This document shows positions 18,506-27,551 of a DNA stretch of 50,624 bases, in pieces. The notes under the pieces were generated by a model. It did not search any database and was not told the DNA's origin. It worked only from the letters and a program-made list of their open reading frames with translations. The DNA lies in NCBI RefSeq assembly GCF_001884185.1, contig NZ_MAOE01000141.1, positions 1 to 50,624 on the forward strand, given 5' to 3'. Within the stretch, counting starts at the first letter, position 1. The number at the start of each line of letters is the position of its first letter. Source of the DNA: Bacillus albus. GTDB lineage: Bacteria; Bacillota; Bacilli; Bacillales; Bacillaceae_G. The translations under genes and the position numbers were made by a program.

Positions 18506-20509
18506 TTGGGGAATAGGAATAAAAGAATGAAAATTTGTTTTCAAAGGTTAATAGCTGTAAGTGTTTGTTTTTTGTTATTTTTTCTGGGGAGCAATTATTC
18601 AAAAGCCGAAACTGTTGCACCTATAACATTAAATCCTAAAGATGTAGAAACATTCACCAATAAAGTAATTCCAGAGAAAATGAAAAAAGAAAATGCAGCT
18701 GGTGTAGCTCTTGTCGTTGTAAAGGATAATCAAATTCTATTTCAAAAGGGATTTGGATTTTCCGATAAAGAAAAGAATACTCCCATCGATCCTAAAAAAA
18801 CAGTTTTTCGATTAGCATCAATATCAAAAGTTTTTACTGCGAGTGCTGTCATGCAGTTAGTTGAACAAGGAAAAATTGATTTAAATAAAGATATAGTAAA
18901 TTATATGGGGGGATTAAAGTACCAAAATAATATGAGTGAACCAGTTACAATGGAGCATTTACTTACCCATACAACAGGGTTTGATTACGTAGATCCAAGA
19001 CCAGAGGATATCCATTATCAAGATAATGATTATACAATGCTTAAAGATTATGTAGAAGATAATATGCCCACTGTAGTAAGAAAACCAGGGGATACATATA
19101 CATATGATAATTTTGCTTCTATGCTTCAAGGGTATATTGTTCAAAATCTGACAAACACACCTTTTTACAAATATATGGCTAAAAATATTTTTTACCCTTT
19201 AGAAATGCATAATAGCAGTTTTGTTATGACTAATTTTATTAAGGAAAAGTTAGCAACAGGATATGATGCTAAAGGCAATGCCATCCCATTTTATCAGACA
19301 AGACCAACAGACATGCCACAAGGCAGTATGTTTTCTACAGGAAGTGATGTAGCCAATTTTATGATTGCTCAATTGAATGATGGTAAATTTAAAAATAACC
19401 AAATACTACAAAAAGAAACTGTAGAAGATATGCAAAAAACAAAATTTGCGTTACATCCCAAATACCCTAATATGACATATGGGTTTGAATTCTTTTCACC
19501 GCAAAGCCACAATGGGCAATATGTGTTCGGTAAAGGTGGAAATATCCCAGGTTTTTCATCTTTAATGTGGTTAATTCCAGAGCATAAAATTGGAGTTTTT
19601 GTTGTTACAAATAAAGATAGTTCAGCACTTCCTGTTGAAGTGTTTGATGATTTTATGAATCATTATTTCCCAGATAAAACAAAGCCTGAATATTTAAACC
19701 CTAATGAAGAAGAATTAAAGAAATTTGAAGGGGTGTACCGTGATTTAAGATTAAAAAACCTAATGTCACATGTAAACATAAGTGAAGGAAAATTATATGT
19801 AAGTGATAAAGCATATGGTAAACAGGAGCTAAAACAAATAGACCCTTTACTATTTGAGGATGAAAAAGGGAATTATATGGCGTTTAAACTTCACAAAGAT
19901 GGTACCGTGAAAGAAATGATACATTGGAACTCTGGTAGTTCAGCGGTGAAGCTAAGTGAGCCTGAGAGATTTAAAGACGTAGATGAAAATCATCCATATG
20001 CTAAGTTTATAAATCCTTTACATCAATACGAGGTATTACAAGCAAATAAGGAGGGGAATTTCACTCCAGAATCTTCTCTTACACGAGCAGAATTTGCATA
20101 TTGGTTATCTCAAATTGCTTACTTTACGCCACCTTCAAAAAAAGAACCAGTGTTTTCTGATGTGAAAAATCATCCATATGCACCACATATTCAAAAGTTA
20201 TATGAAATTGGTATTTTATATGAAAAAGAAGGGGAACAATTCCATCCAGACCGTGCAATTACTAGACAAGAAGCAGCATGGATTACCTGGCAGTATTTAA
20301 AAATGTTAGGAGCGCCATCTGCAGATGCAACATTAAAGGGAGAAACTGATGAATGGGCAATAGAATCCGTGAAAAACATTGTAGGTCATCGTTTAGTAGG
20401 GCCTGAGGTTATATATAATGAAGATGGATCAGCAGATTATCTATCAAAACAAAGTATGAAACGACAAGAGGCAGCTGCATTATTATTTTACGTTTTATTA
20501 TCTAGTTAA
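18506..20509 (+). CDS. Serine hydrolase (beta-lactamase family) with C-terminal SLH domains
   Basis: A cell-surface protein of 667 residues. Signal peptide at about 1-34, then a class C beta-lactamase/D-Ala-D-Ala carboxypeptidase-like domain: RLASISKVF with nucleophile Ser105 and Lys108, the YDN triad Tyr200-Asn202, and FGKGGNIPGF as third motif. From about residue 482, S-layer homology segments follow (FKDVDENHPYAKFINPLHQY, FSDVKNHPYAPHIQKLYEIG, and a third). The SLH part would bind pyruvylated wall polymer, tethering the hydrolase to the wall. The substrate may be peptidoglycan stem peptides, D-amino acid peptides or esters. The start is TTG with GGGGGAG; an ATG at 18527 is the alternative. 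Confidence 0.9.
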   Translation: MGNRNKRMKICFQRLIAVSVCFLLFFLGSNYSKAETVAPITLNPKDVETFTNKVIPEKMKKENAAGVALVVVKDNQILFQKGFGFSDKEKNTPIDPKKTVFRLASISKVFTASAVMQLVEQGKIDLNKDIVNYMGGLKYQNNMSEPVTMEHLLTHTTGFDYVDPRPEDIHYQDNDYTMLKDYVEDNMPTVVRKPGDTYTYDNFASMLQGYIVQNLTNTPFYKYMAKNIFYPLEMHNSSFVMTNFIKEKLATGYDAKGNAIPFYQTRPTDMPQGSMFSTGSDVANFMIAQLNDGKFKNNQILQKETVEDMQKTKFALHPKYPNMTYGFEFFSPQSHNGQYVFGKGGNIPGFSSLMWLIPEHKIGVFVVTNKDSSALPVEVFDDFMNHYFPDKTKPEYLNPNEEELKKFEGVYRDLRLKNLMSHVNISEGKLYVSDKAYGKQELKQIDPLLFEDEKGNYMAFKLHKDGTVKEMIHWNSGSSAVKLSEPERFKDVDENHPYAKFINPLHQYEVLQANKEGNFTPESSLTRAEFAYWLSQIAYFTPPSKKEPVFSDVKNHPYAPHIQKLYEIGILYEKEGEQFHPDRAITRQEAAWITWQYLKMLGAPSADATLKGETDEWAIESVKNIVGHRLVGPEVIYNEDGSADYLSKQSMKRQEAAALLFYVLLSS

Positions 20510-20689
20510 TTTGTTTTGAAGTAAATTTCACAAATAGAAAACATCTAAAGAGCTTGAAATAACACACAGAAAAAGACTAGTCTTCAACCAATGATTTATT
20601 GGAACAAACAGGGGTAGATAAGTTATAACCATACTCCAAATCTTAAGTATAGCTGTAATTAGAAGGATTTCATAAGTGTTTTGTAATGT

Positions 20690-20720
20690 AAGGAGCTCCT
20701 TTCAGGGGAGCTTTTTTTTA
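20690..20720 (+). terminator. Rho-independent terminator
   Basis: AAGGAGCTCC and GGGGAGCTTTTTTT pair imperfectly around TTTCA. Confidence 0.7.
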
Positions 20721-21008
20721 CTGTATTATTAATAATTTCATGTACCGTAATTAGTAATAATACTATAAAAATCTACAACAAGGGGATTCAGTCCAAGTTA
20801 GGTCAAACTAGGTTACAGTAATACATTAGTTAAGAAATATGATGTATAGGAAATTGTGTTCATCTTTTTTTGGTTAAGGAAAATAATGTTAATTGATATG
20901 GTTGTTTGCAAAACAGTTCAATTTGGCATTGTATGAGCTTAGCTTGATTACAATGGATTGGTACTCCCTATAAGGAATTTATATCTCAATAATTTTATAA
21001 ATAGATAA

Positions 21009-21024
21009 TATGCAATTATTCATA
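21009..21024. promoter_or_regulatory. PlcR box upstream of the neutral protease
   Basis: TATGCAATTATTCATA is an exact match to the PlcR consensus TATGNANNNNTNCATA and lies 85 bases before the protease start. PlcR with PapR activates extracellular virulence-type enzymes at entry into stationary phase in the B. cereus group. Confidence 0.85.
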
Positions 21025-21108
21025 TTTAAACAAAAAATTCGGAAATAATTGTATATTAAATTTTGCAATTATTTCTTTTATATTACTCATATTGAAGGGG
21101 GAAAACGA

Positions 21109-22779
21109 ATGAAAAAAACGGTTATTACATTGCTTGCTGCAGGAACAATGTTAGGTGCTCCTTTTTCAACTGCGTTTGCAGAAGAACAAGCCTCTCAACA
21201 AGAAGCAATGGATAAAATGGAGGTACTACAAAAAAATTGGAATGAGGAACAGGGAAGTCCATCATTTCTTTCAGGTGATTTATCTGATAAAAAGGTAGAG
21301 ACTCAAAAAGCGGTAAAAGAGTTTCTTGAAGAAAATAAAGAATTATTTAAAATAAATCCACAAAAAGATTTAACACTTAAAGAAGTGAAATCAGATGATT
21401 TAGGTATGAAACATTATGTTTATACACGATCTATAAATAAAATACCTGTTGACGGTGCACAATTTATTGTACATACAGATAAAGAGGGTAAGGTAACTAC
21501 AGTCAATGGAGATGTCCATCCAGCTGCAGAGGAGAGTTTAAAGGGTAATACAAAAGCAAAAATTACAAAGGAAACAGCACTTTCAAATGCTTGGAAACAT
21601 ATTAAACTTACAAAAAGTGATACGCTAGTAAAAATGGACGGAAATGCATTAGATCAGATAAAAGAAAACCTAGAGTCTACTAATGAAACAGCAGATTTAG
21701 TTGTATACGAAAAAGATGGAACATACTATTTAACGTTTAAAGTGAAACTACAATTTATTAAACCCTATGGTGCTAACTGGCACATCTATGTTAATGCGGA
21801 AGATGGGACAATTGTAGATTCGTATAATGCAGTTACAGATGCAGATAGTGCTCATAAAGGCTACGGATATGGGGTATTAGGTGATAAAAAAGAATTGAAT
21901 ACAACTTTTAGTAGTGTAAAGGGAAAATACTACTTAAAAGACACAACAAAACCTATGAATGGTGGCTACATTGAAACATTTACAGTAAATCATAGTGATG
22001 AAGATTATCCAATAAATTATCGTTTGTTTGATGAGGATAATGCTTGGATAAATAAAGATCAGAGGCCAGCAGTTGATGCCCATTACTATGCAGGAAAAGT
22101 CTATGATTATTATAAAAATGTCCATAATCGTAACAGTATTGATGGGAAAGGTAAAACAATTCGCTCTGCTGTGAATTATGGGGTTAACGTAAATAACGCA
22201 TTTTGGAATGGTCAGCAAATGATATATGGAGATGGAGATGGGCGCAGATTTATTCCGCTTTCTGGTTCTCTTGATGTTGTGGCACATGAATTAACTCATG
22301 CTGTTACAGAGTATTCTGCTGATCTTCGTTACGTAAATCAATCAGGTGCATTAAATGAATCTTTCTCTGATGTGTTTGGCTATTTTGTTGATCCTACCAA
22401 TTGGGATGTAGGGGATGCTGTATTTACACCTGGTGTTTCTGGAGACGCATTGCGAAGCTTATCTAATCCTGAGAAATATGGACAACCTGCTCATATGAGA
22501 AACTACCAATATCTTCCGGAAACTGAAGAGGGAGATAATGGTGGAGTGCATATAAATAGTGGTATTCCGAATAAGGCTGCATATTTGACAATTAATTCTA
22601 TTGGTAAAGAAAAGGCAGAAAAAATCTATTATCGTGCGTTAACAACATATTTGACTCCAACTAGCGATTTTAAACAAGCTCGTACTGCTTTATTACAATC
22701 TGCGGCTGATTATGATGGTTATGATAGTGTAACGTATAAAGCCATAGAAAATGCTTGGAATCAGGTCGGTGTAAAATAA
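21109..22779 (+). CDS. Bacillolysin-type neutral metalloprotease (M4, thermolysin family)
   Basis: A secreted zinc protease, 556 residues. Signal peptide MKKTVITLLAAGTMLGAPFS, then an FTP and PepSY-type propeptide (about 30-250, with EFLEENKELFKINPQKDL) and the M4 catalytic domain. Zinc ligands are in HELTHAVTEY (His393, His397; Glu394 catalytic) and GALNESFSD (Glu417). The proton donor lies in DNGGVHINSGIPN (His481). The mature enzyme degrades extracellular proteins. ATG 21109 follows GAAGGGGGA by seven bases. The perfect PlcR box upstream suggests control by PlcR rather than NprR, though the neutral proteases of this group differ in regulation. Confidence 0.95.
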   Translation: MKKTVITLLAAGTMLGAPFSTAFAEEQASQQEAMDKMEVLQKNWNEEQGSPSFLSGDLSDKKVETQKAVKEFLEENKELFKINPQKDLTLKEVKSDDLGMKHYVYTRSINKIPVDGAQFIVHTDKEGKVTTVNGDVHPAAEESLKGNTKAKITKETALSNAWKHIKLTKSDTLVKMDGNALDQIKENLESTNETADLVVYEKDGTYYLTFKVKLQFIKPYGANWHIYVNAEDGTIVDSYNAVTDADSAHKGYGYGVLGDKKELNTTFSSVKGKYYLKDTTKPMNGGYIETFTVNHSDEDYPINYRLFDEDNAWINKDQRPAVDAHYYAGKVYDYYKNVHNRNSIDGKGKTIRSAVNYGVNVNNAFWNGQQMIYGDGDGRRFIPLSGSLDVVAHELTHAVTEYSADLRYVNQSGALNESFSDVFGYFVDPTNWDVGDAVFTPGVSGDALRSLSNPEKYGQPAHMRNYQYLPETEEGDNGGVHINSGIPNKAAYLTINSIGKEKAEKIYYRALTTYLTPTSDFKQARTALLQSAADYDGYDSVTYKAIENAWNQVGVK

Positions 22780-22820
22780 TTTAGTTACTATAGGCTAGGA
22801 ATTATAGCTATTAAAACCGA

Positions 22821-22862
22821 AAAAAAGAACACACTTGTATAACAATAAAGTGTGTTCTTTTT
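22821..22862 (+). terminator. Neutral protease terminator
   Basis: AAAAAGAACACACTT pairs perfectly with AAGTGTGTTCTTTTT. Confidence 0.92.
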
Positions 22863-22980
22863 CGTTGTTTTTTGTATTGTTTAAGAACTAGAATCCAAAT
22901 CTGGTTATTTTTAAAATTAATCAATACAGTAATACTTATGCATTTATTATATTTAAAAGGGCTATTTCATTGAAAATAAT

Positions 22981-23140
22981 AGATAATTCTACTTTAATAA
23001 TAAGGTTTACTTCTCCTTTTTCAACATCAGCATATATTATCTTCGGTAACCTCAATAATTTCACTCAATTGAATATGAGTCGGAGCTAATTTCCATGTAA
23101 TTAGTAATTTTTTTACATGAATACCTAGCGCGTTATAAAA
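22981..23140 (-). pseudogene. Decayed SunI/YnzG-like PH-domain protein
   Basis: Read on the minus strand, one frame gives GFYNALGIHVKKLLITWKLA then PTHIQLSEIIEVTEDNI; after a one-base shift it continues YADVEKGEVNLI. The pattern K-L-x-I-T-W-x-L-x-x-x-x-I-x-L-S-E-I-x-E-V-T-x-D resembles small bacterial PH-like proteins such as YnzG and the sublancin immunity protein SunI. No start codon, a frameshift and a lost C-terminal half mark it as a pseudogene. The family name is from memory of the motif. Confidence 0.5.
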
Positions 23141-23476
23141 ACCTCCCGTATTTAAATAATAATTCCTCTATCCAATTAAATAAATTTATACATTTAAGAA
23201 AAACTATTTGAACTCTTAAATTCCAATTACAAGTAAGGAAGTTTTCTTTGAGAGTAGAGAGAAACTGGCATAAAAGTAAGATTGGATAAAGACTAGTATT
23301 GAAAAATATAAAAGATGGAAGTAGCATAGGGGATTTACGCATAAAGTAAAATTAACAAAAAATTCATTTAAGTCAGATAAATTGATGGTGTTTTTAACTT
23401 ATAATAATGTTACTACAATGAAAATAAGGTTATGAATTAGTTATTTTAAAAATCAAATTTAGATGGGAAGAGGATA

Positions 23477-24676
23477 ATGAAGACCAGAGATAGTTATAAA
23501 ATTATTGTAATTGGTGCTGGGACTGCAGGAATATCTTCTACTGCACATTTGTTACGAAATATACCCTTATTGAAAGAAAATATAGCAATTATTGATCCAT
23601 CAAAAAAACATTATTTTCAACCACTATGGAGTTTAGTGGGGGGAGGAATTGTTTCAAAGGAAAGTACGATGCGTGATCAAGAAGTGCTTATTCCAAAAGG
23701 GGCAACTTGGATTCCTAAAAGGGTTGTTAAGTTGTTTCCGGAAGAAAATAAGCTACTTTTAGATGATGGACTGCTGCTTGAGTATGAAATTCTTATTGTA
23801 GCAGCCGGTATACAAATAAATTGGGATGGTATTAAAGGCTTGAAGGAGTCTATTGGGACTAATGGGGTTTGTAGCAATTACTCTTATAAATATGTTGATT
23901 CTACTTGGAGAGAAATTGAAAAATTTAAAGGAGGAAATGCGGTTTTTACCCACCCCAATACTCCTATTAAATGCGGTGGTGCTCCACAAAAGATTATGTA
24001 TTTAGCAGAAGAGTATTTTTGTAATAGCGGTGTAAGGAACAAAAGTGAAGTAATGTTTTATACTGCGAACGCTAACATATTTCAGGTTCCACGTTATGCT
24101 AATACATTAGAACAAGTACTAGAAAGAAAGCAAATAATAACAAATTATAATAAAAACTTAGTAGAAATTATCGCGGAGAAGAAAGAAGCAATTTTTGAAG
24201 ATACGCAAACACTGAAAAGAGAAACAGTACCGTATAGTATGATTCATGTTGTTCCACCTATGGGGCCACCTAATTTTCTTAAAGAGAGCGAGATAAGTGA
24301 TCATCAGGGTTGGATAGATATAAGCCCTTATACTTTGCAACATGTAAAGTATAAGAATATTTTCGGACTTGGAGATTGTACCAATTTACCCACCTCTAAA
24401 ACTGGAGCGGCAATTCGAAAACAAATACCGATCTTAAAACAAAATATTATGGACGTACTAAACGGAAGAGATTTGCAGGCTAAATATGATGGGTATACAT
24501 CTTGTCCGATTATTACAGGATATAAAAGTCTTATACTTGCTGAATTCAACTACGAACATGAGCCTCAAGAAACGTTTCCGTTCAATCAAGCGAAAGAACG
24601 GTATAGTATGTTTTTACTTAAAAGATATATGTTGCCCTATATGTATTGGAACTTTATGTTGAAAGGAATCCTATAA
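23477..24676 (+). CDS. sqr: Sulfide:quinone oxidoreductase (SQOR-like)
   Basis: A 399-residue flavoprotein of the pyridine nucleotide-disulfide oxidoreductase superfamily, related to mitochondrial SQOR. The FAD Rossmann motif is VIGAGTAGISSTAH (11-24), with a second FAD contact at NIFGLGDCTNLPTSKTGAAI. The redox cysteines are probably Cys166 (IKCGGAPQK) and Cys343 (YTSCPIITGY). The enzyme oxidises sulfide at the membrane face, passes electrons to menaquinone and yields persulfide on a thiol acceptor. The gene directly downstream encodes the persulfide-consuming enzyme (66-base gap), so the two form a sulfide detoxification pair. The ATG follows GAAGAGG. Confidence 0.92.
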   Translation: MKTRDSYKIIVIGAGTAGISSTAHLLRNIPLLKENIAIIDPSKKHYFQPLWSLVGGGIVSKESTMRDQEVLIPKGATWIPKRVVKLFPEENKLLLDDGLLLEYEILIVAAGIQINWDGIKGLKESIGTNGVCSNYSYKYVDSTWREIEKFKGGNAVFTHPNTPIKCGGAPQKIMYLAEEYFCNSGVRNKSEVMFYTANANIFQVPRYANTLEQVLERKQIITNYNKNLVEIIAEKKEAIFEDTQTLKRETVPYSMIHVVPPMGPPNFLKESEISDHQGWIDISPYTLQHVKYKNIFGLGDCTNLPTSKTGAAIRKQIPILKQNIMDVLNGRDLQAKYDGYTSCPIITGYKSLILAEFNYEHEPQETFPFNQAKERYSMFLLKRYMLPYMYWNFMLKGIL

Positions 24677-24742
24677 GGGAAGAGAGAAAGCGGTTATAAA
24701 AATTGAAAAGCATTTTGAATTAACTATTTGGAGGGAATAGCT

Positions 24743-26179
24743 ATGCTTTTAAAATATTTTTATGATGAAAAATTAGCACATGCTTCTTATTTAGTTGGTT
24801 GTCAGAAGGAAGGCGTAGCAATTGTGATTGATCCAGGTCGCTATATAGAACAATATATAGACTTTGCTAAGAAAGAGGGGATGGAAGTAATTGCTGCGGC
24901 TGAAACTCACATTCATGCAGATTTTCTTTCTGGGTCTAGAGAACTTTCTACTCTTTATCATACCAATTTATATGTATCTGATGAAGGTGATTGTGATTGG
25001 AAATATCAATATCTTAACGAAGGTCGATATAATTTGGTTAGAGAGGGGACAGAGTTTAAAGTAGGTCATATAAAATTTAATGTAATTCACACACCAGGGC
25101 ATACACCTGAAAGCATTTCTTTTTTAGTAACTGATACAAGTCAAAATAACTATACGAATGATAAGCCAATAGGAATATTCACAGGTGATTTTATATTTGT
25201 AGGAGATATAGGAAGACCCGATTTACTAGAAACCGCTGTAGGTATGAAAGATACCGCAAAAATAGGAGCAAAACAATTATTTGATTCGATACAAAAAATA
25301 AAAACACTCCCTGATTATTTGCAAATATGGCCATCACATGGTGCAGGAAGCGCATGTGGAAAAGCATTAGGAGCAATTCCAACTTCTACTTTAGGTTATG
25401 AAAAGATGTTCAATTGGGCATTTCAGTGTAATGAAGAAAGTGATTTTGTATCGACTTTATTGACGGGGCAGCCAGAGCCTCCAAGGTATTTTTCTTTAAT
25501 GAAGAATTTAAATAAGTATGGTCCTCCAATTCGTAAGAAAAGAGAAGTTACTACTATTAATACAGTAGAAAAACTTCAAGAAGCTATGAGAAACGTTCAG
25601 CAAATAGTTGATATAAGGGATGTAGAGAGTTTTGCTTCTGGTCACATCGAGAAATCAATTAACATACCGTATAACAATTCCTTCACAACCTGGTGTGGAT
25701 GGTTACTAGATTATAAAACAGAAACTTTAATCATTCTAGATGAGGAAAAGGTTAGAGTGGAGGAGGTTATTAGAGACTTTGAATCTATTGGGTTAGATAA
25801 TAGTATTGCTTTTGCACCCTTACAAGTTATACAAAGACTTGATAGATTTGAAAGTTATAAAGAAAAAACATCAATTGAATTATATCCGCATATAAAAGAT
25901 GGAAGTGTTAAGGTAATCGACGTGCGTAGTAAAAAAGAGTGGGAGGAAGGACATCTTTATGATGCAATACATATCCCTTTAGGAAATCTATTTAAGCAGC
26001 TAGATTGTATACCAAAAGATTACCCAATCATTTTACAATGTCGAACCGGATTGCGCTCTGCTATAGCAGCTAGTATTTTACAAAGAGCTGGTATAAAGGA
26101 AGTGGTGAATCTAAAGGGAGGATTTCTTGCATGGAAAAAAGAAGAGCTTCCTTATACAATTTGTAGTCTCAATGTGTAG
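24743..26179 (+). CDS. Persulfide dioxygenase-rhodanese fusion (CstB-like)
   Basis: A 478-residue fusion. The N-terminal metallo-beta-lactamase fold is of the ETHE1 type: ETHIHADFLSG (His56), HTPGHTPES (His120) and FTGDFIFVGD (Asp149) are the expected mono-iron ligands. Two rhodanese domains follow. The first (about 270-365) has no catalytic cysteine; the second (about 375-475) has the active loop CRTGLRS with Cys433. The protein should oxidise glutathione-like or bacillithiol persulfide to sulfite and possibly thiosulfate, as S. aureus CstB does. I start at ATG 24743, seven bases after GGAGGG; an in-frame TTG at 24728 overlaps that site. No CstR repressor gene is adjacent. Confidence 0.9.
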   Translation: MLLKYFYDEKLAHASYLVGCQKEGVAIVIDPGRYIEQYIDFAKKEGMEVIAAAETHIHADFLSGSRELSTLYHTNLYVSDEGDCDWKYQYLNEGRYNLVREGTEFKVGHIKFNVIHTPGHTPESISFLVTDTSQNNYTNDKPIGIFTGDFIFVGDIGRPDLLETAVGMKDTAKIGAKQLFDSIQKIKTLPDYLQIWPSHGAGSACGKALGAIPTSTLGYEKMFNWAFQCNEESDFVSTLLTGQPEPPRYFSLMKNLNKYGPPIRKKREVTTINTVEKLQEAMRNVQQIVDIRDVESFASGHIEKSINIPYNNSFTTWCGWLLDYKTETLIILDEEKVRVEEVIRDFESIGLDNSIAFAPLQVIQRLDRFESYKEKTSIELYPHIKDGSVKVIDVRSKKEWEEGHLYDAIHIPLGNLFKQLDCIPKDYPIILQCRTGLRSAIAASILQRAGIKEVVNLKGGFLAWKKEELPYTICSLNV

Positions 26180-26311
26180 GGAAATGATCCTTACTAATTT
26201 AAAATGGATCATGATACATTTTACAATCAAGGAGAAGAAATAGAATTGAAGTGAAATGAAATTCAAGCCACATTTTACAGTTGAAATAGAAGAATTTTAA
26301 AGAGCTGAAAT

Positions 26312-26347
26312 ATAAAAAACACCTTATAGCTATAAGGTGTTTTTTAT
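26312..26347. terminator. Perfect-palindrome terminator
   Basis: ATAAAAAACACCTTATAG is followed directly by its exact reverse complement CTATAAGGTGTTTTTTAT. Functions for the sulfide operon. Confidence 0.85.
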
Positions 26348-26470
26348 ACCTCTTAAAATAATTTAAGATATGTTTACTTGCGTTCATTAGGTAGTTAGAG
26401 TTAGAGGTTAATAGACTATCTTTAACGAAAAATGTTGAGTAGTTCCCCTTTATTATACATTAATATATAT

Positions 26471-26513
26471 AAATAAGAAAAGAATTTTTGCATCTGCAAT
26501 CCTTTTCTTATTT
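26471..26513. terminator. Terminator-like hairpin
   Basis: AAATAAGAAAAG pairs with CTTTTCTTATTT, with an inner TGCA/TGCA stem. Confidence 0.55.
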
Positions 26514-26653
26514 AATACAACCTTGAATTTTATTTTTTCTCTCGTTGCTTTCTTTTCTTCATCTTGTAGTATGCCCCTAGTGATGATATTCATACTAAGG
26601 CATGGACAGATGAATCAAAATAAAAATCATATAGATTCATAGGTTAGAAGCGT

Positions 26654-26688
26654 ATAGGAACAAACAATATGATCTGTTCCTATTTTTT
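26654..26688 (+). terminator. Terminator-like hairpin
   Basis: TAGGAACA pairs with TGTTCCTA, followed by TTTTTT. The nearest upstream gene ends almost 500 bases away. Confidence 0.7.
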
Positions 26689-26843
26689 ATTAATAAATAA
26701 TGGGATGTCATATAACTGCAGAAACATAAGATAGAATATTCTCATTAATATTTCTGCAGTTTTAAACTATATACATATAAAGGTAATAGGATTATATTGG
26801 CAATGAAAGAGAAAATAATAGATAGATGGAAGGGGATGTTATT

Positions 26844-27269
26844 ATGTTTAAAAAAGCAGCACTTGGTATTTCATCGTTAGCAATAACTGCTTTTGTCGGA
26901 TTAGGAATGGCAACAGAAGCTTCTGCTGGACCTGCAGCACCACTTACTTCACTAAATGTCGTACAAGTAGAATCTGAGCAGGGCGGAGTAGAAACTATTA
27001 ATCCAAACAGTTTTAGCACAACACGTGACCATGGGGGAAAATACTTATATATTACTACGAAGGAAATGGGATATGGTCAAAATCCATTTGCGAAAATGAA
27101 TGGTTTTAATGTGAAAAGTATTGGATCTACTATAATTGGCGGAAAACCAATTGTTGGTTGGTATTATAAGTGGGATGCTTCTGGGCATCAGCAAGGAACA
27201 TTTGAATACCAAAAAACATCTATTAACGCTCCATTTAATACAATGCGAACTTCAATCTATATCAAATAA
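26844..27269 (+). CDS. Secreted DUF4879-like (YolA-like) protein
   Basis: A secreted protein of 141 residues. The signal peptide has the core ALGISSLAITAFVGLGMATE and a probable cut after ASA. The mature part has PLTSLNVVQVESEQGGVETI, LYITTKEMGYGQNPFA, GWYYKWDASGHQQGTF and NAPFNTMRTSIYI. This order of motifs fits the DUF4879 family that includes B. subtilis YolA; the function is unknown. I start at ATG 26844 because GAAGGGGAT lies before it; the in-frame ATG 26826 overlaps that site. A terminator follows. Confidence 0.75.
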   Translation: MFKKAALGISSLAITAFVGLGMATEASAGPAAPLTSLNVVQVESEQGGVETINPNSFSTTRDHGGKYLYITTKEMGYGQNPFAKMNGFNVKSIGSTIIGGKPIVGWYYKWDASGHQQGTFEYQKTSINAPFNTMRTSIYIK

Positions 27270-27339
27270 ATATTGTGCACAGCTATAGGGTTATGACACG
27301 CAGCATGAAATTTATAAAATTGAATTCATTATATGATAA

Positions 27340-27375
27340 GTAAGAGTCTTCCTTAATGGAAAGACTCTTATTTTA
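27340..27375 (+). terminator. Rho-independent terminator
   Basis: GTAAGAGTCTTCC pairs with GGAAAGACTCTTAT (one bulge), then TTTTA. Confidence 0.85.
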
Positions 27376-27551
27376 TTATAATGATTATGTGAAGGGGTGA
27401 AGACAGAAATTCTAAAGCGATATTTAACATAAAAAAATAAACTAAATTTCCTTGAATACCTATGAAAAGAATAAATTTTCGTTCTGGGAGAACTTCAAAA
27501 TGTTAGCTTGATAGCGATGTGAATGGAACCCTCACTGATTAAAGTTTCACT

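Larger units (their letters stand above)
20510..21108. other. Intergenic region upstream of the neutral protease
   Basis: Contains a terminator at 20690-20720 and the PlcR box at 21009. No gene seen. Frame MYIKFCNYFF at 21049 is an upstream extension of the protease frame, not a start. Confidence 0.55.
22780..23476. other. Intergenic region with terminator and a decayed gene
   Basis: Contains the protease terminator (22821-22862) and a minus-strand SunI-like gene fragment (22981-23140, listed separately). The remainder is AT-rich; a minus-strand frame at 23133-23342 has no ribosome binding site. Confidence 0.5.
26180..26843. other. Intergenic region with three hairpins
   Basis: No gene seen. 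The three hairpins, at 26312, 26471 and 26654, are listed separately. The second and third are not close to any gene end and may belong to lost genes or small RNAs. Confidence 0.5.
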
